Assembly: GCA_902475025.1 (NCBI GenBank)
Contig: CABRXX010000016.1
Span: 1-55,554 of the forward strand
DNA from: Merdiplasma sp905207905
GTDB taxonomy: Bacteria; Bacillota; Clostridia; Lachnospirales; Lachnospiraceae
Length of the DNA stretch: 55,554 bases
Reading direction: 5' to 3'
The translations under genes and the position numbers were made by a program. Below are positions 50,027-55,554 of the stretch, piece after piece; the stretch's first letter is position 1; the number at the start of each line of letters is the position of its first letter. The notes under the pieces are model-generated. The model was not told the origin of the DNA, searched no databases, and was given only the letters and a program-made list of their open reading frames with translations.

Positions 50027-50254
50027 ATGGCAAATCGTTCATCTAACACAACAGCAGTACCGGAAGCAAAGGGAGCACTGGACCGTTTCAAATTTGAAGT
50101 GGCAAATGAGCTGGGTGTACCTCTCACCAACGGATACAACGGAAACCTAACCTCCAAACAGAATGGTTCTGTCGGGGGATATATGGTGAAGAAAATGATC
50201 GAAGCTCAGGAAAGACAGATGTCCGGCAGCGATATGAGCACCAAGATGCAGTAA
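50027..50254 (+). CDS. Alpha/beta-type small acid-soluble spore protein
   Basis: The 75-residue product is a SASP that binds and protects DNA in the dormant spore. Features are the EAKGALDRFKFEVANELGV helix region with the GPR protease site in the FE(V)A motif, the central NGYNGNLTSKQNGSVGG loop and VKKMIEAQERQM. AAGGAGG precedes the ATG. Upstream CATATACTA at about 49964-49972 could be a forespore sigma-G -10 element, but the -35 match is poor. It ends in a strong terminator (50328-50376). It shows that the organism forms endospores. Confidence 0.94.
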   Translation: MANRSSNTTAVPEAKGALDRFKFEVANELGVPLTNGYNGNLTSKQNGSVGGYMVKKMIEAQERQMSGSDMSTKMQ

Positions 50255-50327
50255 ACAAAAGAAGGACTGCAGTATGCAGAACAGATCTGATATAGGAGAG
50301 TGAAAAACTTCGTATATCACAAGAAAA

Positions 50328-50376
50328 GGGCCGCCGCAAAAGATATTTTTAAATATCCTTTGTGGCAGCCCTTTTT
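50328..50376. terminator. Bidirectional terminator between the spore protein gene and the DUF6465 gene
   Basis: A 21-bp stem with three G-U pairs (50328-50348 with 50351-50371) and a 2-nt loop, followed by TTTTT on the plus strand and preceded by AAAA for the minus strand. It serves both convergent genes. Confidence 0.85.
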
Positions 50377-50400
50377 CTTTGATTCCTTATGTCAACAAAC

Positions 50401-50856
50401 TTATAATTCGATTTTACCAGTTGTCTCTTCGTTGATCACATAGTATGCAGCGTTCTCTTCCGGCTTCAGGTAAAGAGTAATGGATTTTAAATCTGCTGCC
50501 TTTTTCTTCAGCTCTTTTGTCCAGATGTTTTTAACCTCTTTCACCAGATCCTCTTTATCAATCTCTTTTCCAAGATACTGGAGATAAACAGTCTCTTTTA
50601 CTACAGGTTTCTTAGCCGGAGCTTTCTTTGCAGCAGTCTTCTCCGCTGCTTCCTTAGGAGCTTCTACCTTTTCTTCTGTCTTTACCGCTTTCTCCGCAGC
50701 CTTCCCTGTCTTTTCTGCTGCCTTCTCCTCCTTTGCCTCAACAGCTTTCACTGCCGGTGCTGCCAGGACGGTTTCTTTTTCCGGAGCTTTTTTTGCAGCA
50801 GGCTTCTTAACGACAGCCTCTTTTGCCGCAGTTACGCTCTTGGATACGTTTTTCAT
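50401..50856 (-). CDS. DUF6465-type Lys/Ala-rich protein
   Basis: The 151-residue protein has a low-complexity N-terminal part (residues 5-90) composed almost only of Lys, Ala, Glu, Pro and Val, resembling histone H1-like or SAP-type tails, and a small folded C-terminal domain (residues 92-151, VYLQYLGKEIDKEDLVKEVKN, TLYLKPEENAAYYVINEET). The C-terminal domain matches the DUF6465 family common in Lachnospiraceae. The function is unknown; nucleic-acid binding through the Lys-rich tail is plausible. The ATG at 50856 has AGGAGG with 6-nt spacing. Confidence 0.8.
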   Translation of the reverse strand: MKNVSKSVTAAKEAVVKKPAAKKAPEKETVLAAPAVKAVEAKEEKAAEKTGKAAEKAVKTEEKVEAPKEAAEKTAAKKAPAKKPVVKETVYLQYLGKEIDKEDLVKEVKNIWTKELKKKAADLKSITLYLKPEENAAYYVINEETTGKIEL

Positions 50857-50957
50857 AATGATCCTCCTATTAATAACAAACCATTCATTTACAGTTGCAT
50901 CATACTCCTTTGGGCCAGATATTGCAACAAAAAATATCAAAAACACACTATTTTGTG

Positions 50958-53015
50958 CTAAATGCTCAGATTATCCAACCCTTTTCCCATATATAAGGAC
51001 AATTTTTTTTGCAATTCCCGGTGTTCTTCCCTCTTCAAATCGCAATCCTCCGCCAAAAGTATTTCCACCGCTTCATTGGCAGACTGCATAATTTTCGCAT
51101 CTGCAAACACGTCTGCGATCTGAAAATCCAAAAGTCCGCTCTGCCGAATCCCAAACAGATCTCCAGGCCCCCGCAGCTCCAGATCCTTGCCTGCGATCTC
51201 AAATCCGTCATTGGATTTATTTAAGATCTCCAGCCGTTTGGTCACTGCCTCATTGTCTGAGCTATGAACCATGATACAGTAGGACTGATGGTTTCCTCTG
51301 CCCACCCTGCCTCTTAACTGATGCAGCTGAGCCAGGCCAAAGCGCTCTGCATTTTCAATCATCATCACTGTGGCGTTTGGCACATCCACTCCTACTTCGA
51401 TCACTGTGGTAGACACCAGCACCTGAATCTCCATTCTCAGGAAACGCTCCATGATCTCATTTTTCTCCCTGGGCTTCATCTTTCCATGGAGGTATTCTAC
51501 CAGAATGGACGGTGGAAGATATTCTCTCAGTTTTTGTGCATAGTCTACCACATTCTCTGCCTCAATGCTCTCGCTCTCCTCCACCATAGGGCAAATCACA
51601 TAGGCCTGGCGCCCCTTTTCCACTTCTTTTCGAATAAACTCATAAGCTTTGGGGCGGTAAGCAGTTCCCACCACACAGTTTTTAATGGGCAGGCGGCTGG
51701 CCGGAAGCTCATCGATCACAGACACATCCAGATCTCCATAGAGGATCACTGCCAGGGTTCTTGGGATAGGAGTTGCACTCATTACTAATGTATGCGGCAA
51801 CTCTCCCTTATATGCCAGTGTTTCCCGCTGTTTTACGCCAAACCGATGCTGTTCGTCTGTGATCACCAGCACCAACTTATGATAGACCACTTTTTCCTGT
51901 ATCAGCGCATGGGTGCCGATCACCACAGAAGCCTCCCCGCTCTCAATGGCCGCGTAGGCTTCCCGCCGCTCTCTGGCGGTCAGCGAACCGGTGAGCAGTA
52001 CCGCCCGGTAAGGCAGCTGCTGCTTCTCCATCAGTTTTACAAAGGCCTCATAATGCTGTCTTGCCAGCACCTCTGTGGGCGCCATCAAAGCCCCCTGGGC
52101 ACCGTTTCCTGCTGCCATCACCAAGGCCAAAAAGGCGATTATGGTTTTCCCGGATCCCACATCCCCCTGCACCAGCCTGGCCATCACCTTCTGCTTGGTC
52201 ATATCCTCCTGTATCTGCGTCCACACACGGCTCTGCGCTGCTGTCAGACGATAGGGAAGCCCCAAAAGCAGCTCCTCCGTCTGAGACACTCTTTGCAGCT
52301 CATAGCTGTGGCACACCTCCTCCCGGGAGGCTTTCAGTCTCCGAAGTGCCAGAATGAAAAGAAAAAATTCATCAAACACCAACCGTTTTCTGGCTATCAG
52401 CATCTCCTGAAAATCCTTTGGAAAATGGATCTGACGGATCGCATAGTTATACTCTGCCAGATCGTAACGCTCCCGGAGCTTTCTAGGCAGAAAGTCCCTG
52501 GACAGATCCAGACCCTCCAGCGCCTGCTTAAGCGCCCGCTTAAGCATCCCTTCGGTAAGACCAGACACTAAAGGATACACCGGCTGCAGCTGTTTCAATT
52601 TTTCCTCATAGGCAAACACATCATAGATCTGCGGCTGCTGCAAAAATATCGTTTTCCCCTTCTGCTTTACCCTGCCCCGAAACACATACCTGCATCCCGT
52701 CTTTACGGTATTCCTTAAATAGGGCATATTAAACCAGGTGACGGAAAGCCTCTCCATGCCCACCCGGATTTTCCCGGTGGTAATCTGGTAACGCCCCAGC
52801 CGTTTCATCGCCAAAGATCCCTCAATAAAACCGCAGACGGCATGTATCTGGCCGTCTGCTAATTCCGATATCTGAGTTGGTTCCTGAAACGAATCATAGG
52901 TTCTGGGAAAATACGTGATCAGCTCCCCCAAATTGGAAATTCCTGCCCGAAGAAAATTCTGTCTGGTTTTCTCTCCAATCCCCTTGAGCACTGTCAGCTC
53001 TGATTCCTGATTCAT
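50958..53015 (-). CDS. recG: ATP-dependent DNA helicase RecG
   Basis: The 685-residue enzyme drives branch migration of stalled forks and Holliday junctions. It has an N-terminal wedge (OB) domain (to about residue 190), then helicase motifs: GDVGSGKT (I), TDEQHRFG (II, here DEQH), SATPIPRT (III), and the C-terminal half with VSTTVIEVGVDVPNAT and HQLRGRVGRG, ending in the RecG-specific tail. Length is normal. It follows the FakA-like gene by 13 bp. Confidence 0.95.
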   Translation of the reverse strand: MNQESELTVLKGIGEKTRQNFLRAGISNLGELITYFPRTYDSFQEPTQISELADGQIHAVCGFIEGSLAMKRLGRYQITTGKIRVGMERLSVTWFNMPYLRNTVKTGCRYVFRGRVKQKGKTIFLQQPQIYDVFAYEEKLKQLQPVYPLVSGLTEGMLKRALKQALEGLDLSRDFLPRKLRERYDLAEYNYAIRQIHFPKDFQEMLIARKRLVFDEFFLFILALRRLKASREEVCHSYELQRVSQTEELLLGLPYRLTAAQSRVWTQIQEDMTKQKVMARLVQGDVGSGKTIIAFLALVMAAGNGAQGALMAPTEVLARQHYEAFVKLMEKQQLPYRAVLLTGSLTARERREAYAAIESGEASVVIGTHALIQEKVVYHKLVLVITDEQHRFGVKQRETLAYKGELPHTLVMSATPIPRTLAVILYGDLDVSVIDELPASRLPIKNCVVGTAYRPKAYEFIRKEVEKGRQAYVICPMVEESESIEAENVVDYAQKLREYLPPSILVEYLHGKMKPREKNEIMERFLRMEIQVLVSTTVIEVGVDVPNATVMMIENAERFGLAQLHQLRGRVGRGNHQSYCIMVHSSDNEAVTKRLEILNKSNDGFEIAGKDLELRGPGDLFGIRQSGLLDFQIADVFADAKIMQSANEAVEILLAEDCDLKREEHRELQKKLSLYMGKGLDNLSI

Positions 53016-53028
53016 AGTTTATCCAATC

Positions 53029-54705
53029 CTATTCTACTGAAATAATGTAATAATAGATGGGCTGCCCTCCGGCATTCACTTCCACATCACAATCCGGATA
53101 CTGTTCTGAAAGCCGCTCTGTCAGTGCGTCTGCATCTTCTTCCGTCACATCTGCACCGTAGTACACACTGATCAGCTCTGCATCCTCATTCATCATAGCC
53201 TCCACAGTCTCCAGGGCGGTAGCTGCAATCTCTTTGCCCACTGCCAGGATCCCATGATCGCCTACGCCCATAATATCTCCCTCATGAATCTCTTTGTCGT
53301 CGATCTTCGTATCCCGCACCGCATAAGTAAGCTGCCCTGTCTGAACAGCCCGGATCTCCTCCTTCATAGCCTCCTCGTTCTCTTCCGGCGTCCGCTCGGG
53401 AACGTAATTGATCAAAGCTGTGATTCCCTGTGGAATCGTTTTGGTAGGAATCACAATCACCTTTTTATCCTTTGTCATCACCTGAGCCTGATTGGCTGCC
53501 AGGATGATATTTTTGTTGTTCGGCAGGATAAAGATGGTATCTGCATTCACCTTTTCAATGGCATTCAACATATCCTCTGTGCTGGGATTCATGGTCTGTC
53601 CACCTTCAATCAGGTAATCTGCTCCCAGATCCCGGAAAATGCTGCTTAATCCCTGGCCCGCTGACACAGAGATAAAGCCCACATCTTTTTTAGGCATTTT
53701 CTGTTCCTCTTCCTTCTGCCTGGCAGCCGCACGGTCTGCTTCCTTGATCAGCTTTTCCTGATGCTCCTCCCGCATATTGTCGATCTTCATCCGGGTAAGG
53801 GAACCGTAGGTCAACGCTCTCTGAATCGCCAGGCCGGGATCATTGGTGTGCACATGCACCTTCACAATCCCGTCATCGGATACTACCACAATCGAATCTC
53901 CAATGGACTCCAAAAAGCCCTTAAAACTCTGCTCTGTGGACTCTGTGTACTCCTTCTCCAGCATAATAATGAACTCTGTGCAGTAACCAAATTTGATGTC
54001 TGCCTCCTGGGCGGTTCCTGCCTGAACGGCCCGTCCTGCGGAAGCTGAGGCCCCTTCGATCTCATAGTCCACTTCCTTGCCTAAGAAGGCATCAAAGGCT
54101 CCCTTTAAGATCTGCATCAGACCCTGTCCGCCAGAATCCACCACGCCGGCTTCCTTCAGTACAGGAAGCATCTCCGGAGTGCGCTCCAGAACCTGATCTG
54201 CGTATGCAATAACTCCGCTGATAAAAGACTCCAGATCTATCTGGGGATTCTCCTCCAAAAGCTCTACTGCCCGGTCAGCGCCTCCTCTTGCCACGGTCAG
54301 AATAGTGCCTTCCTTGGGTTTCATAACTGCCTTGTATGCAGTCTCCACGGCTTTTTGGAATGCTGCGGTCAAAATCTCCGGCGTAAGTTCTTTCTCCTCC
54401 CGGATTCCCTTGCTGAAGCCTCGCAGCAACTGAGACAGAATAACACCGGAGTTACCTCTGGCTCCCCGCAAAGATCCGGCAGACATGGCCTTGGCCAGAG
54501 TTTCCATAGTAAGATTCTCCAGGCCTGCCACCTCCTTGGCCGCAGACATAATGGTCAGAGTCATATTGGTTCCTGTGTCTCCATCCGGCACCGGGAACAC
54601 ATTCAGCTCATTGATCCACTCTTTTTTTGACTCAAGATTCTTAGCCCCTGCCAAAAACATCTTTGCGCAAAGGCTGACATCTATGGTATTTGCACTCACA
54701 GTCAT
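53029..54705 (-). CDS. DAK2/DhaL-domain fatty-acid-kinase-like protein (YloV/FakA type)
   Basis: The 558-residue protein has an N-terminal DhaL kinase domain with the ADP-binding DGDTGTNM motif at about residues 39-46 and RGARGNSGVILSQ, a middle domain, and a C-terminal DegV-related part (MGVGDHGI..., DVEVNAGGQPIYYYII). It is like FakA, which phosphorylates fatty acids bound to FakB proteins to feed phospholipid synthesis. No FakB gene lies nearby. It overlaps in context with Gls24 upstream (AAGGAGG inside the Gls24 stop region) and recG downstream, the conserved Firmicute order. Confidence 0.9.
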   Translation of the reverse strand: MTVSANTIDVSLCAKMFLAGAKNLESKKEWINELNVFPVPDGDTGTNMTLTIMSAAKEVAGLENLTMETLAKAMSAGSLRGARGNSGVILSQLLRGFSKGIREEKELTPEILTAAFQKAVETAYKAVMKPKEGTILTVARGGADRAVELLEENPQIDLESFISGVIAYADQVLERTPEMLPVLKEAGVVDSGGQGLMQILKGAFDAFLGKEVDYEIEGASASAGRAVQAGTAQEADIKFGYCTEFIIMLEKEYTESTEQSFKGFLESIGDSIVVVSDDGIVKVHVHTNDPGLAIQRALTYGSLTRMKIDNMREEHQEKLIKEADRAAARQKEEEQKMPKKDVGFISVSAGQGLSSIFRDLGADYLIEGGQTMNPSTEDMLNAIEKVNADTIFILPNNKNIILAANQAQVMTKDKKVIVIPTKTIPQGITALINYVPERTPEENEEAMKEEIRAVQTGQLTYAVRDTKIDDKEIHEGDIMGVGDHGILAVGKEIAATALETVEAMMNEDAELISVYYGADVTEEDADALTERLSEQYPDCDVEVNAGGQPIYYYIISVE

Positions 54706-54713
54706 AATCCTCC

Positions 54714-55070
54714 TTAATCGATGACTCTCACGCCTTCAACAAACACGTTGATCTTCTCAACCTCCATGCCCGTAAAAGCTTCCAGCTTATACTTTACATT
54801 GTCCAGCAGATTATTGGCCACAGCAGAGATGCTCACGCCATAGGACACAATCACATGAAAATCCAAGGTAATTTTATTATCCTGAACCCGGACATTAATG
54901 CCTCTCTCCAGGTTTTCCTTTTTCAGTAACTTTACGAGGCCGTCTTTCATATTCACGCTGGCCATGCCAACAATGCCAAAACATTCCACAGCAACACTGC
55001 CTGCATAGGTAGCAATCACGTTAGTATCGATTACAATCGCACCCAACGCGCTGTTCATACGTCCGCTCAT
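54714..55070 (-). CDS. Asp23/Gls24 family envelope stress protein
   Basis: The 118-residue protein matches the YloU/Asp23 family: ALGAIVIDTNVIATYAGSVAVEC, GIVGMA, the GINVRV...DFHVIVSYGVSI region and the ending GMEVEKINVFVEGVRV. Members localise at the membrane and respond to alkaline or envelope stress. GGAGG lies before the ATG. It is first gene of the operon with the FakA-like and recG genes and is divergent from rpmB. Confidence 0.92.
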   Translation of the reverse strand: MSGRMNSALGAIVIDTNVIATYAGSVAVECFGIVGMASVNMKDGLVKLLKKENLERGINVRVQDNKITLDFHVIVSYGVSISAVANNLLDNVKYKLEAFTGMEVEKINVFVEGVRVID

Positions 55071-55170
55071 AGTTCATACCTCCAGTATCTGTCTATCCAT
55101 CCTTCCGTCCCCCGGCAAAAGCCGCTGTTTTCAGGGCAGTCGGATCTCATTATGATTTACTTCTTGGCTC

Positions 55171-55179
55171 ATTGTACCA
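55171..55179 (-). promoter_or_regulatory. Extended -10 promoter of the Gls24-fakA-recG operon
   Basis: TGGTACAAT on the minus strand gives an extended -10 element (TGnTACAAT). The -35 region is T-rich and weak. It would give a leader of about 95 nt. Confidence 0.5.
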
Positions 55180-55248
55180 GATATGGTGAAAAAAGAAAAT
55201 AAGAATTTTCATATTTATCAAAATATTTCAATTTTTTTTAATTTTTAC

Positions 55249-55277
55249 TTGCAAAATAACAGTCCTTCTGCTAGAAT
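55249..55277 (+). promoter_or_regulatory. Sigma-A promoter of rpmB
   Basis: TTGCAA (55249-55254), 17 bp, TAGAAT (55272-55277), with the ATG 58 bases further on. Confidence 0.75.
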
Positions 55278-55334
55278 AAACTTTGTTGCAGGTCTGTGAT
55301 CATCAGACTTAATATGTTCCAAGGAGGTGCTACC

Positions 55335-55520
55335 ATGGCTAGATGTGCTATTTGTGATAAAGGTGCTCATTTCGGAAACAATGTGAGCCATTCTCATAGA
55401 AGATCTAATAGAATGTGGAAATCAAACATCAAGAAAGTTAAATGTAATGTTAATGGTACTCCAAAATCATTATACGTTTGTGCTTCTTGTCTGAGATCCA
55501 ACAAAGTTGAAAGAGCATAA
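55335..55520 (+). CDS. rpmB: 50S ribosomal protein L28
   Basis: The 61-residue L28 has MARCAICDKGAHFGNNVSHSH and the family-typical SHRRSNRMWKSNI region. It is the cysteine-containing form: Cys4 and Cys7 plus a C-terminal CASC pair make a likely zinc ribbon. The ATG at 55335 has AAGGAGG with an 8-nt spacer; the frame stays open 13 codons further without a site. It is divergent from the Gls24 operon, the standard clostridial arrangement. Confidence 0.95.
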   Translation: MARCAICDKGAHFGNNVSHSHRRSNRMWKSNIKKVKCNVNGTPKSLYVCASCLRSNKVERA

Positions 55521-55554
55521 GAAAAACATTGAGATGGCTGGCAGATATCTGCCA

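Noticed and set aside
1..55554. CRISPR arrays, tRNA or rRNA genes, transposases, prophage genes
   Set aside because: Read for on both strands; the only repeats are those listed, and no cloverleaf other than the tmRNA ends was seen.

Overview
The window looks like chromosomal DNA of a spore-forming, low-to-moderate GC Clostridia, most likely a Lachnospiraceae gut anaerobe. The evidence is a small acid-soluble spore protein gene, a YlbJ-type sporulation membrane protein, a DUF6465-type protein, a GGGtGRT protein paired with a NifU-like scaffold, strong AGGAGG ribosome binding sites and sigma-A type promoters. Nearly all genes lie on the minus strand. The content is mostly core metabolism and information processing. 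There are no tRNAs, rRNAs, CRISPR arrays, transposases or prophage genes that I can see.

Layout from left to right: (1) 0.1-2 kb, a NifU-like/GGGtGRT operon; (2) 2-7 kb, small membrane proteins, a sugar nucleotidyltransferase, a YprB-like nuclease and an ABC-2 exporter pair (the last two units on the plus strand); (3) 7-11 kb, rpsA, ispH, cmk and a YhiN-type flavoprotein; (4) 11-14 kb, a SIS-domain protein, a histidine kinase and a response regulator; (5) 14-19 kb, a small alarmone synthetase, tmRNA (ssrA), smpB, RNase R and secG, a trans-translation/RNA-quality cluster; (6) 19-25.8 kb, enolase, an HtrA protease, phosphoglycerate mutase and homoserine dehydrogenase; (7) 26-28.3 kb, a polar amino-acid ABC transporter whose binding protein has its two lobes in circularly permuted order; (8) 28.5-33.4 kb, NUDIX, GNAT, SpoU methyltransferase, EamA and MATE transporters; (9) 33.4-39 kb, a his operon (hisZ, hisG, hisD, hisB, HisF-like/HisIE fusion); (10) 39-46.5 kb, recU, pseudouridine synthases, a YgiQ radical SAM protein, a HAD phosphatase and a frameshifted rsmF; (11) 46.6-55.5 kb, the conserved ylbJ-coaD-rsmD-mgsA and recG-fakA-like-gls24-rpmB neighbourhoods, with a spore protein and DUF6465 between them.

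The most interesting points are the following. The amino-acid binding protein is permuted, lacks a lipobox, and has a perfect TGnATnnnnATnCA ARG-box-like site in its transcribed leader. hisZ is interrupted by an in-frame TAG followed immediately by GTG with a Shine-Dalgarno sequence. Two families of short structured intergenic repeats occur: three copies of an element with terminal inverted repeats, and two copies of a hairpin element showing covariation. An 89-bp structured unit is tandemly duplicated between ssrA and the alarmone synthetase. An 11-bp-phased direct repeat is shared by the promoters of htrA and of the two-component operon, suggesting an envelope-stress regulon. The his operon codes for short HisG, so the state of hisZ matters for histidine synthesis; hisA, hisF, hisH and hisC are not in the window.
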